A stretch of DNA of 64,000 nucleotides, taken from the NCBI GenBank assembly GCA_013297875.1, contig JAAFIW010000007.1, forward strand, positions 124,001-188,000. Direction: 5' to 3'. The notes under the pieces are model-generated. The model did not search any database. It was not told the DNA's origin and saw nothing but the letters and a program-made list of their open reading frames with translations. This DNA is from Comamonadaceae bacterium (GTDB lineage: Bacteria; Pseudomonadota; Gammaproteobacteria; Burkholderiales; Burkholderiaceae_C). The position numbers were made by a program, and so were the translations under genes. This document shows positions 27,043 through 34,729 of the stretch, piece after piece; position 1 is the first letter of the stretch; every line of letters starts with the position of its first letter.

Positions 27043-27822
27043 TCAGCCGAAACGACCTGTGATGTAGTCTTCTGTTTCTTTGCGTGTCGGTTTGAAGAAC
27101 AGTTGCTCGGTTTCGCCGAACTCTACCAAATCACCCAGATACATGTAGGCGGTGTAATCGCTGCAGCGCGCAGCCTGCTGCATATTGTGGGTCACGATCA
27201 CCACGGTGTAATCGTTTTTCAGCTCGGCAATCAACTCTTCAATTTTCGCGGTCGAGATCGGATCCAGCGCCGAGCAGGGTTCATCCAGCAGCAATACTTC
27301 AGGCTTGATCGCAATACCTCGGGCAATACACAAGCGCTGCTGTTGACCGCCTGACAGACTGGCACCGTTCTGGTTCAGCTTGTCTTTCACCTCATTCCAC
27401 AGTGCCGCCTTTTTCAAGGCCCACTCCACACGCTCATCCATATCAGCCGAATTCAGACTTTCAAACAGTTTGACACCGAATGAAATATTGTCATAAATCG
27501 ACATCGGGAAAGGCGTTGGTTTTTGAAACACCATGCCAACCTTGGCACGAATCAATGCAACGTCTTTTTTGGAAGTCAACAGATTCTCACCATCAAACAT
27601 GATGGTTCCTTCTGCTCGCTGCTCGGGGTACAGCTCGTACATCCGGTTGAAAATTCGCAACAACGTGGACTTGCCACAACCGGAAGGCCCAATGAAGGCT
27701 GTTACCTTGCGCTCTGGTATTTCAAGATTAATCTTCTTGAGTGCATGGAATTTGCCATAAAAGAAGTCGAGATTTTTCACGGAAATCTTCGATTTTTCGG
27801 CGGGTGCAGTCATGGTGTTCAT
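27043..27822 (-). CDS. pstB: phosphate ABC transporter ATP-binding protein PstB
   Basis: A 259-residue ABC ATPase with Walker [10 protein letters not shown], signature LSGGQQQRL, Walker [15 protein letters not shown] and the switch histidine in [14 protein letters not shown]. It energises high-affinity phosphate import through PstC/PstA. Length and YITGRFG ending are typical of PstB. Thirty-two bases separate it from pstA. Confidence 0.97.
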   Translation of the reverse strand: MNTMTAPAEKSKISVKNLDFFYGKFHALKKINLEIPERKVTAFIGPSGCGKSTLLRIFNRMYELYPEQRAEGTIMFDGENLLTSKKDVALIRAKVGMVFQKPTPFPMSIYDNISFGVKLFESLNSADMDERVEWALKKAALWNEVKDKLNQNGASLSGGQQQRLCIARGIAIKPEVLLLDEPCSALDPISTAKIEELIAELKNDYTVVIVTHNMQQAARCSDYTAYMYLGDLVEFGETEQLFFKPTRKETEDYITGRFG

Positions 27823-27854
27823 AGTGGTGCTTTACGTTGATTTTTGGAAATTGG

Positions 27855-28742
27855 TCAGGCTTTTACCCTGGACAGCGTGCGCGCCAGAATATTCAGACCC
27901 AGCACAGCCAGGGTGATGACGAACACGCCCGCCCACGCCAATTGTTGCCAATTTTGGTAGGGACTCATCGCAAATTTGAAGATCGTGACCGGCAAACTGG
28001 CCATGGGCTCGTTGAGGTTAGAGGACCAGAATTGATTATTCAACGCAGTAAACAGCAGTGGTGCGGTCTCGCCGGCGATGCGTGCTACCGCTAACAAAAT
28101 TCCAGTGATGACGCCAGCTCTGGCTGCCTTGAGAGTAATGCTGATAATCACTTTCCACTTTGGTGCGCCCAGTGCATAGGCAGCCTCGCGTAGACCAGCA
28201 GGGATCAATTGGAGCATGTTTTCGGTCGTGCGAATGACCACCGGTATCACAATCAAAGCCAAGGCCAACACGCCCGCCCATCCGGAATACGATCTGAATT
28301 GTGACACCACTACGGCGTAAATAAACAAACCAATCACAATGGACGGCGCTGACAGCAGAATGTCATTGACGAACCGGGTGACCTCCGCAAGCCACCCTTT
28401 GGTTTCATATTCAGCCAGGTAGATGCCAGCCATAATTCCGATGGGGGTTCCGACAAAAGTTGCCAAACTCACCATCAAGAATGAGCCCCACATCGCATTT
28501 GCAATACCGCCAACTTCATTCGGGGGGGGTGTCATCTGTGTCAGCGTGGCAATTGACAAACCGCCAATACCCAATCGTATGGTTTCAAAAAGTATCCAAG
28601 TCAGCCAGAACAGGCCAAACGCCATGGCTGCCAACGACAGCGTTAGCGCAATACCATTGATACGTTTGCGGTTAGCAAATTTGGATAAACGAGCCGCTTG
28701 CGCAGCGGCATTTTGGGTCGCACCAGTTGCGGTGGCATTCAT
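27855..28742 (-). CDS. pstA: phosphate ABC transporter permease PstA
   Basis: A 295-residue permease with about six membrane helices and the EAA-type cytosolic loop ([17 protein letters not shown]). A four-base overlap with pstC (ATGA) supports coupled translation. The N-terminal extension of about 25 residues (Ala-rich, then KRINGIAL) is common in betaproteobacterial PstA. Confidence 0.96.
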   Translation of the reverse strand: MNATATGATQNAAAQAARLSKFANRKRINGIALTLSLAAMAFGLFWLTWILFETIRLGIGGLSIATLTQMTPPPNEVGGIANAMWGSFLMVSLATFVGTPIGIMAGIYLAEYETKGWLAEVTRFVNDILLSAPSIVIGLFIYAVVVSQFRSYSGWAGVLALALIVIPVVIRTTENMLQLIPAGLREAAYALGAPKWKVIISITLKAARAGVITGILLAVARIAGETAPLLFTALNNQFWSSNLNEPMASLPVTIFKFAMSPYQNWQQLAWAGVFVITLAVLGLNILARTLSRVKA

Positions 28743-29761
28743 GTGCGAGCTCCTTCATTCTTGGACAAGCGCGACAACATCAATTTGGACAGTGCCAGCA
28801 CAACGAACGTGATGAAAAACAGGATCAATCCCAAATAAATCAGTGACGCTTGATGTAAACCTGGCTGGGCTTCGGCAAACTCATTGGCCAATGCAGATGT
28901 AATGCTGTTGGCAGCCTGAAATATGCTGAGAGAATCCAATTGGTTGAAATTTCCGATCACAAACGTGACCGCCATGGTTTCTCCCAACGCACGCCCCAGT
29001 CCGAGCATGATGCCACCCACTACGCCAGCCTTGGTATATGGCAGCACGACGCGGGAAACGACTTCCCAGGTGGTGGAGCCTAACGCATAGGCAGACTCTT
29101 TGAGCATGGGCGGCGTCACCTCAAACACATCGCGCATCACCGATGCGACAAACGGAATGATCATGATGGCCAGAATAATGCCCGCGGACAGAATACCGAT
29201 ACCGACCGGCGGGCCCGAGAAGAATGTACCCAAAATAGGAACATTCCCAAACATCGCTTGCAGGGGTTGCTGAACATATGTCGCCAGGATGGGACCAAAC
29301 ACCAGTAGCCCCCACATACCATAAACAATCGAAGGAATTGCGGCCAACAACTCAATGGCTGTTCCCAATGGCCGCTTCAACCACGCCGGTGACAGCTCCG
29401 TCAGAAACAAGGCAATTCCAAAACTAACGGGAACAGCAATCACCAGGGCAATGAGGGACGTGGCAATGGTTCCATAGATCATCACCAGTCCGCCAAACTC
29501 TTCCTTGACAGGATCCCAGGTCGTACTGGTCAGAAACCCAAGACCATACTTGGCAATAGCAGGCCATGCACTGATGAATAGCGAGATAAGAATTCCCGCA
29601 AGAAGTGACAGTGTCAAGAAGGCTGCTGCTTTCGCAAGCAACCCAAAGATCACGTCCGCCAACGGGCCACTGCGTGGTGTTTGCGTTGGCGGAGTAGCTC
29701 GAGACGTTTTTGAACCGGCCTCGTTGGCCGGTTGCCTGTTCGCAGGGAGTGTGGACGACAC
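28739..29761 (-). CDS. pstC: phosphate ABC transporter permease PstC
   Basis: A 340-residue permease with six to seven membrane helices, the conserved [11 protein letters not shown] near residue 84 and EAA loop ([16 protein letters not shown]). It forms the membrane channel with PstA. The first 35 residues are polar and rich in Ser/Thr/Pro, longer than in E. coli PstC; an internal start is possible but none is better supported. It lies 52 bp from pstS. Confidence 0.95.
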   Translation of the reverse strand: MSSTLPANRQPANEAGSKTSRATPPTQTPRSGPLADVIFGLLAKAAAFLTLSLLAGILISLFISAWPAIAKYGLGFLTSTTWDPVKEEFGGLVMIYGTIATSLIALVIAVPVSFGIALFLTELSPAWLKRPLGTAIELLAAIPSIVYGMWGLLVFGPILATYVQQPLQAMFGNVPILGTFFSGPPVGIGILSAGIILAIMIIPFVASVMRDVFEVTPPMLKESAYALGSTTWEVVSRVVLPYTKAGVVGGIMLGLGRALGETMAVTFVIGNFNQLDSLSIFQAANSITSALANEFAEAQPGLHQASLIYLGLILFFITFVVLALSKLMLSRLSKNEGART

Positions 29762-29813
29762 GGGAAGAACCCTTTAGTTATGCATTTTTTGAACAGGCTT
29801 TTACGCCACCGGC

Positions 29814-30848
29814 TTACTTGAAGGCGACTGCCTTGCCCGAAGCATCCTTGATATCAGCCCAGGCTTTTTCAATGGCCGACATCACGCTGTCTGGCATGGG
29901 AACGTAGTCCAGGCCTTCCGCTGTGGCATCACCATTTTTGTAAGCCCAGTCGAAAAACTTCAATGTGACTGAACCATTGACTGGCTTGTCCTGGGTTTTG
30001 TGCATCATCACAAAGGTCGCGCCGGTAATGGGCCACGAAGCGGCACCTGGCTGATTGGTCAATATTTGATAGAACGACTTGTTCCATTCGGCACCGGCTG
30101 CAGCGGCTTTGAAGGTTGTGTCGTCGGGCGACACGAAGCTGCCGGCCACGTTTTGCATTTGCACAAACGTCAGCTTGTTTTGCTTCACATACGAATATTC
30201 CATGTAGCCGATGGAATTAGGGAGGCGGCCTACAAATGCAGCCACGCCTTCATTGCCTTTGCCACCTGCGCCCGTGGGCCAGTTGACCGCAGCACCCTCA
30301 CCGACCTTGGTCTTCCACTCGGCATTCACTTTGCTCAGGTAGTTGGTAAAGATGAATGTGGTGCCAGAGCCGTCTGCGCGGCGAACCACGGCAATGGCCG
30401 AATCGGGCAACGTCAGCGTCGGGTTCAATGCCTTGATCGCGGGGTCTGACCACTTAGCAACTTTGCCCAGATAGATGTCGCCCAGAAGTTGTCCATTGAG
30501 CTTCAGCTGGCCTGGGGCAATGCCTTTGATATTCACGGTAGGAACCACGCCGCCGATCACGGTCGGAAACTGTACCAAGCCTTTTTTGGCCAGTTCGTCG
30601 TCTTTCAATGGCAAGTCAGAGGCACCGAAGTCAACAGTTTTGGCTTCGATCTGGCGCAGGCCGGCGCTAGACCCAACGGACTGGTAGTTGATCTTCACGC
30701 CAGTGGCTTTGTTGTAGTCAGATGCCCACTTGACATACAGTGGCGCGGGAAAACTGGCACCTGCACCAACGATTTCTTGCGCGGCAACGCCTGACGCAAA
30801 CGAGGCAGTAACCAAACCAGTAAACAGGACGGTAGAGCTAAATTTCAT
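29814..30848 (-). CDS. pstS: periplasmic phosphate-binding protein PstS
   Basis: A 344-residue solute-binding protein. ATG 30848 gives a clean Sec signal peptide (MKFSSTVLFTGLVTASFASG, cleavage after VAA-Q about residue 24) and has AAGG upstream; the longer frame to 30929 has no such features. The mature start EIVGAGASFPAPLY and the phosphate-binding segment VVRRADGSGTTFIFT (with SGT) are PstS hallmarks. First gene of the pst-pho operon, with a Pho-box-like element 53 bp upstream. Confidence 0.97.
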   Translation of the reverse strand: MKFSSTVLFTGLVTASFASGVAAQEIVGAGASFPAPLYVKWASDYNKATGVKINYQSVGSSAGLRQIEAKTVDFGASDLPLKDDELAKKGLVQFPTVIGGVVPTVNIKGIAPGQLKLNGQLLGDIYLGKVAKWSDPAIKALNPTLTLPDSAIAVVRRADGSGTTFIFTNYLSKVNAEWKTKVGEGAAVNWPTGAGGKGNEGVAAFVGRLPNSIGYMEYSYVKQNKLTFVQMQNVAGSFVSPDDTTFKAAAAGAEWNKSFYQILTNQPGAASWPITGATFVMMHKTQDKPVNGSVTLKFFDWAYKNGDATAEGLDYVPMPDSVMSAIEKAWADIKDASGKAVAFK

Positions 30849-30900
30849 GGGGATTACCTTTGGATTGAAACGAACACTTGGGTAAATGTACGAACGCCAT

Positions 30901-30918
30901 ATGACGAAGGCGTGACAA
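30901..30918 (-). promoter_or_regulatory. Pho box for pstS (candidate)
   Basis: On the minus strand TTGTCAC-GCCT-TCGTCAT: two 7-mers of the CTGTCAT type with the canonical 4-base spacer. Exactly 10 bases downstream is TACATT (30885-30890), a plausible -10. Position upstream of pstS fits PhoB activation. Confidence 0.75.
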
Positions 30919-30963
30919 AAACCCTGCAAATCCGCGTCTATCCTGGGCGCACGCGACTTGGCA

Positions 30964-30992
30964 TTGTCATTTTTGTTTCACGGTAATGTCAC
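30964..30992 (+). promoter_or_regulatory. triple Pho box facing the fasciclin gene (candidate)
   Basis: On the plus strand TTGTCAT-tttt-GTTTCAC-ggta-ATGTCAC: three 7-mers at an 11-base period. Ten bases after it lies TACGCT (31003-31008), a possible -10, and the fasciclin ATG is at 31039. Orientation and spacing match PhoB-dependent promoters. Confidence 0.75.
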
Positions 30993-31038
30993 ATGCGGGC
31001 TCTACGCTCGCCCCATTCATCAACCTGGAGAAGTCTGT

Positions 31039-31521
31039 ATGTTTACCCGTCGCGTTCTTTTTGCTACCGCTGTTGTTGCCGCTCTGGCTGGCTGCGCATC
31101 CGGCCCCACACCCATGTCTGTTGCCGACACCATTGCAAAAGACCCCAACCTGAGCACGCTGAACAGCCTGGTCGTCAAGGCCGGACTGGTTGACACGCTC
31201 AAGGGCACCGGGCCTTTCACCGTGTTTGCACCCAACAACGACGCGTTCAAGGCCGTACCGGCCAAAACCATGGACGACCTGGGCAAAAACGCCGAGATGC
31301 TCAAAGGCGTTTTGACCTACCACGTGCTCGCTGGCAAAGTGATGGCTGCCGATGTGAAGCCTGGCAAGGTCAAAACCGTCAATGGTGCCGAAGTCACCTT
31401 CTCCAAGGCTGGCGAGTTTGTGACGGTGGAAGACGCCGTGGTGCAAAAGGCCAACGTTGACGCGACCAACGGCGTGATCCACGTGGTGGACGCCGTGTTG
31501 TTGCCGCCCGTGCGCCGCTGA
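31039..31521 (+). CDS. fasciclin-domain lipoprotein
   Basis: A 160-residue secreted protein. ATG 31039 follows CTGGAGAAG and gives a lipoprotein signal peptide (MFTRRVLFATAVVAALAGC, Cys about residue 19); an open frame extends to 30958 but overlaps the promoter. The rest is one FAS1 domain: LSTLNSLVVKAGLVDTLKG, FTVFAPNNDAFKAVP, LTYHVLAGKVMAADV and the final NGVIHVVDAVLLPP. FAS1 domains mediate adhesion or ligand binding. Divergent from pstS with its own Pho-box array, so probably phosphate-regulated. Usual annotation stops at the domain; role unknown. Confidence 0.92.
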   Translation: MFTRRVLFATAVVAALAGCASGPTPMSVADTIAKDPNLSTLNSLVVKAGLVDTLKGTGPFTVFAPNNDAFKAVPAKTMDDLGKNAEMLKGVLTYHVLAGKVMAADVKPGKVKTVNGAEVTFSKAGEFVTVEDAVVQKANVDATNGVIHVVDAVLLPPVRR

Positions 31522-31533
31522 CATACCGCTAGG

Positions 31534-31554
31534 GCCGGTAAGCCCGGCTTTTTT
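31534..31554 (+). terminator. rho-independent terminator after the fasciclin gene
   Basis: GCCGG / CCGGC stem (31534-31538, 31544-31548) followed by six T. A second, much longer hairpin (31563-31599) lies just behind it. Confidence 0.65.
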
Positions 31555-31562
31555 GAATCAAA

Positions 31563-31612
31563 AGCGGCTTGAGTGCACATCCAGTGCGCTCAAGCCGCTA
31601 TATTTTTTGTAG
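31563..31612 (+). repeat. dispersed palindromic repeat, variant copy 3, long hairpin
   Basis: Arms AGCGGCTTGAG (31563-31573) and CTCAAGCCGCT (31589-31599) are perfect complements and pairing continues inwards (TGCAC with GTGCG) to a 5-base loop. The right arm plus CTATATTTTTTGTAG matches the right half of the family. With its T-run it can also serve as terminator between the fasciclin gene and ppx. Confidence 0.7.
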
Positions 31613-31699
31613 TAGCTCCAACACGGCCTTCTGACCGCTTGCCTTTCCCGCCCACGCCGGGCAGTACCATGCGACGCTTCGCCATTCATTTTTAGAACA

Positions 31700-33196
31700 A
31701 TGCAAAACGGCACGCGCCTCGCCGCTGTGGACTTGGGCTCCAACAGCTTCCGGCTGGAAATTGGTCGGCTCGACCAAGGTCAGATCAACCGCACCGAGTA
31801 CCTGAAAGAAACCGTCCGCCTGGGTGGCGGTCTGGACGAACAACGCAACCTGACACCTGATTCCATGGCCCGTGGCTGGGATTGCCTGGCAAGGTTTGGC
31901 GAGCGTTTGTCGGGTTTCCAGGCGACGCATGTGCGCGCAGTGGCAACCCAAACCCTGCGTGAGGCCCGAAATCGCGATGATTTTTTGGGTCGGGCACGCG
32001 AAATACTGGGGTTTCCCATCGATGTGATCTCGGGCCGAGAGGAAGCGCGCCTGATTTACCAGGGCGTGGCCCACATGCTGCCGCAGTCTGACGAGCGGCG
32101 CTTGGTGGTGGACATTGGTGGCCGCTCCACCGAGTTGATTCTGGGCCAGGCGCTGGACGCCCAGGTGATGGAGTCTTACCGCATCGGCAGCGTGGCCTGG
32201 TCCATGCGCTATTTTGCCGATGGCCAGTTCACCAGCCACTCGTTTCAGATGGCCGAAATTGCCGCCAAAGCCGTGCTCGATGAAGCGCTGAACACCTACC
32301 GGCGTGACGCCTGGGACGTGGCCTACGGCTCGTCGGGCACGATTGGCGCGGTGGGCGATGTGTTGCATGCCGCCGGTTGGCCTGCCGCACGGGTCAGCCG
32401 CGAAGGCCTGAAGTGGCTGCGCGAGCGCCTGGTGCGTGCGCAAAGCGCCGAGCGTGTGCGCCTGGAGGGCATGAAGGAAGACCGCCGCGCAGTGATTGGT
32501 GGCGGCCTTTCGGTATTGCGCGCGGTGTTTGACTTGCTGGAAATTGACGAAATGCACGCCGCGCAGGGTGCGCTGCGCCACGGTGTACTGTATGACCTGC
32601 TGGAGCGTGACCTGCCGCACACCGACCTGCGGGCCAACTCGGTTCAGCGGCTGGCCACCAAGTTTCAGGCCGACCCGACGCAAGCGCAGCGGGTGGGCGT
32701 TGTGGCCTGCCATTTGCTGCGGCAGTTGCGGGCGGGCGACCCCAGCCCCCAACTGGATCGCTACTTGCGCAAGCTGTCATGGGCGGCGCAGCTGCATGAA
32801 ATTGGCAGCCTGATTTCGCACAGCGACTACCACAAGCACGGTGCCTATGTGCTGGATCACGCCGACGCGCCGGGCTTTGCGCAGCACGAACTGCACCGCC
32901 TGAGTCTGCTGGTACTGGGCCACCGGGGCAAGTTGCGCAAGCTGGATGCTGATTTCGAGGACGAGGTGTTCGTGCACCAGCTCTTGTGCCTGCGGGTGGC
33001 CGTGATCTTGTGCCATGCCCGGCGCGAGCCTGATCTGAACGGTTTGCAGCTACAGCGCGGCATTGGCAGCCATCAAATAACCATGGAATGCCGGGCCGAC
33101 TGGGCCCTGGAGTTTCCGCAGTCAGCCCACTTGCTGGCCGAAGAAGTGTTGGCCTGGCAAAAAACGCCGTGGGCGCTCGAATTGAACCAGCTGTGA
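31700..33196 (+). CDS. ppx: exopolyphosphatase
   Basis: A 498-residue Ppx/GppA-family protein that releases phosphate from polyphosphate chains. It opens with the actin-like phosphate-1 loop AAVDLGSNSFRLEIGR, then AVATQTLREARNRDDFL, ISGREEARLIYQGV (catalytic Glu region) and the phosphate-2 loop VVDIGGRSTELI; the C-terminal half is the helical HD-like region. Next to sixA and ppk1 on the opposite strand, the usual betaproteobacterial arrangement. No Pho box was noticed directly in front of it. Confidence 0.95.
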   Translation: MQNGTRLAAVDLGSNSFRLEIGRLDQGQINRTEYLKETVRLGGGLDEQRNLTPDSMARGWDCLARFGERLSGFQATHVRAVATQTLREARNRDDFLGRAREILGFPIDVISGREEARLIYQGVAHMLPQSDERRLVVDIGGRSTELILGQALDAQVMESYRIGSVAWSMRYFADGQFTSHSFQMAEIAAKAVLDEALNTYRRDAWDVAYGSSGTIGAVGDVLHAAGWPAARVSREGLKWLRERLVRAQSAERVRLEGMKEDRRAVIGGGLSVLRAVFDLLEIDEMHAAQGALRHGVLYDLLERDLPHTDLRANSVQRLATKFQADPTQAQRVGVVACHLLRQLRAGDPSPQLDRYLRKLSWAAQLHEIGSLISHSDYHKHGAYVLDHADAPGFAQHELHRLSLLVLGHRGKLRKLDADFEDEVFVHQLLCLRVAVILCHARREPDLNGLQLQRGIGSHQITMECRADWALEFPQSAHLLAEEVLAWQKTPWALELNQL

Positions 33197-33299
33197 GCCT
33201 CCCTATTGATTCGGCCCGATGAAGTTTGAAATTTCCGTTCGGACTGAGAGAGGTGTCCAGCCAAACAGGAAGCCCCGTTCAGGCTGGGCTGAGGAGCGC

Positions 33300-33483
33300 A
33301 AAAGCCAGTGGATCAGGGCACGTGCTTGTTTGAGCCGCAGGCGAGTTTGCACGTGACCCCACTGGGTTTGAGCACCGCAAGGTACCCGTAGCGAAGCGAA
33401 GGGGCCCAGACTGCGGGTCGCCTTTCTTTTGCTTGACTTTTCTTTGGCGACGCAAAGAAAAGGCAGGCGCTGTCGGGCGACCC
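33300..33483. repeat. interspersed repeat remnant, nested inverted repeats
   Basis: The 562-bp gap after ppx (33197-33758) holds no convincing gene. Within it GGGTCGCC (33415-33422) and GGCGACCC (33476-33483) bracket a second inverted pair, CTTTTCTTTG (33437-33446) and CAAAGAAAAG (33453-33462); upstream is AGGTACCCGTAGCGAAGCGAAGGGG. From general knowledge this pattern recurs in many Comamonadaceae genomes as a non-coding dispersed repeat. Open frames crossing it on both strands are not proteins. Confidence 0.6.
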
Positions 33484-33514
33484 CCGAAATCTACGCATGC
33501 TACTGAGCCCTGTA

Positions 33515-33562
33515 CTGCTACTGAATTTGTAGCTGCTTGTGCTCTACCAGTGTGCACGTTTG
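33515..33562 (-). repeat. degenerate copy 4 of the dispersed palindromic repeat
   Basis: Read on the minus strand, AGAGCACAAGCAGCTACAAATTCAGTAG matches the right half of the family (CTCAAGCAGCTAT...TAG) with several substitutions. Probably an old copy. Confidence 0.45.
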
Positions 33563-33696
33563 CCTCATTTGACTCAAAAATGGACTGTGAGGCCGTTCAA
33601 CCGGCACTTGGGCGCTTGGCACTGGCGGGGATGCCTGGCTGGGGACGAACGGTTGATGCTTCATAGGGTCGGATCAATAAGACTTCTGATTGATAT

Positions 33697-33724
33697 TTGC
33701 CCGAGGTTTCTTAAACGATATAAA
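33697..33724 (+). promoter_or_regulatory. candidate promoter for the Lys/Ala-rich protein
   Basis: TTGCCC (33697-33702), 16-base spacer, TATAAA (33719-33724) in a locally AT-rich stretch, 35 bases ahead of the start codon and its AAGGA site. Confidence 0.45.
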
Positions 33725-33758
33725 CTATATACATTGTTTAATTTCCAAGGACATCCTC

Positions 33759-34187
33759 ATGGCAACTGCAAAGAAAACCCCGTCCGCTGCTGCACCTGCT
33801 GCCGCCAAAGCGCCAACAATGCCGGTGACACCAGCCGCCGCAACCGACACACCGGCAAAGCCAGCGGCCAAAACCTCACGCGCCAAACCGGTCGCCAGCA
33901 AAACCAAAACTGCAGCAAGCCCGGAAACCGCCGCAGCCAAGGCCGACAAGGCCACGAAAAAGCCCAAACTGGTGCGCGACAGTTTCACCATTCCCAAGCT
34001 GGAATACCTGGTGCTTGACGAACTCAAAGCGCGCGCAGCCAAGCTGGCCTCGCCGGCCAAAAAGAGTGAAGTGCTGCGTGCGGGCGTGAAAGCACTGGCC
34101 GCCATGAGCGACGCCGGGTTTTTGTCAGCGTTGAAAGCCGTGCCCGCCGTGAAAACCGGCCGCCCTAATAAGCTGGTGGAAGATTGA
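33759..34187 (+). CDS. Lys/Ala/Pro-rich protein with ribbon-helix-helix-like C-terminal part
   Basis: A 142-residue basic protein. ATG 33759 follows CCAAGGAC; an upstream extension to 33690 runs through the promoter. Residues 1-65 are low complexity (A, K, P, T) like histone H1-type or AlgP-type tails. Residues about 68-115 (VRDSFTIPKLEYLVLDELKA followed by KKSEVLRAGVKAL) have the strand-helix-helix pattern of RHH DNA-binding proteins. It therefore looks like a nucleoid-associated or phasin-regulating DNA binder; no precise family can be named. Stands alone between ppx and sixA. Confidence 0.75.
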   Translation: MATAKKTPSAAAPAAAKAPTMPVTPAAATDTPAKPAAKTSRAKPVASKTKTAASPETAAAKADKATKKPKLVRDSFTIPKLEYLVLDELKARAAKLASPAKKSEVLRAGVKALAAMSDAGFLSALKAVPAVKTGRPNKLVED

Positions 34188-34190
34188 ACC

Positions 34191-34240
34191 GCTATCAATA
34201 AAATAGCTGCTTGAGCTTATTAGATCTGGGCGTGAAGCCC
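34191..34240 (-). repeat. dispersed palindromic repeat, copy 5 (intergenic)
   Basis: Minus-strand orientation: GGGCTTCACGCCCAGATC, then AAGCTCAAGCAGCTATTTTATTGATAGC. The 5' flank again forms a GGGC/GCCC hairpin. It lies between the convergent Lys/Ala-rich gene and sixA. Confidence 0.85.
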
Positions 34241-34262
34241 AAAAGCCTTTAAATCGGGAGAT

Positions 34263-34724
34263 CTATAAGCTGTCGGGCGACTGCACGGCCACCACAATCG
34301 TCTGCGAATGTCCATCGCGCTCTCGGGTGCGCACCCACCACACCGCGCCTTTGCGCACCGGGCAACCGTCGTGGCGCAGATGCAGCAATTGGGCCAAGGC
34401 TTCGCCCAGCACGGGCTGATGCCCCACCACCAACACCGGCTGTTTGGCCACCGGCCACTGCACGGCCTCCAGCAGCTGCGCAGGCGTGCTGTCGGGGGCC
34501 AGATCGGCCCTGAGCTTGTATTTGCGGCCCAGGGCCAGCACCGTCTGCTCGCATCGCCGGGCGGGGCTACACAAAATGCGCGTGCCTTCGGGCAGTTGCC
34601 GATCCAGCCACGCTGCCATGCGGGTGGCCTGCTTTTCTCCGCGCTGGGTGAGTGAGCGACCCAGGTCGTCGCAGCCCTCCACCCAGTCCACCGCTTCGGC
34701 ATGACGCCACAAAATCAGATCCAT
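34263..34724 (-). CDS. sixA: phosphohistidine phosphatase SixA family
   Basis: A 153-residue histidine-phosphatase (phosphoglycerate mutase-like) enzyme. The catalytic RHA motif is at residues 7-9 (LILWRHAEAVDW) and the second catalytic His in VVGHQPVLGEAL; SPARRCEQTV carries a phosphate-binding Arg. SixA removes phosphate from His-phosphorylated proteins. ATG 34724 gives the family-typical N terminus; a longer frame to 35027 runs through ppk1. It follows ppk1 by 5 bases, so both are co-transcribed. Confidence 0.9.
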   Translation of the reverse strand: MDLILWRHAEAVDWVEGCDDLGRSLTQRGEKQATRMAAWLDRQLPEGTRILCSPARRCEQTVLALGRKYKLRADLAPDSTPAQLLEAVQWPVAKQPVLVVGHQPVLGEALAQLLHLRHDGCPVRKGAVWWVRTRERDGHSQTIVVAVQSPDSL

Positions 34725-34729
34725 ATTCC

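Noticed and set aside
31598-32752. Long open frame antisense to ppx (384 codons)
   Set aside because: Shadow of high-GC3 codon use in ppx; His/Ala/Arg-rich translation without any domain.
33279-33557. 92-codon minus-strand open frame in the gap after ppx
   Set aside because: Translation of a non-coding dispersed repeat; its inverted repeats explain the frame.
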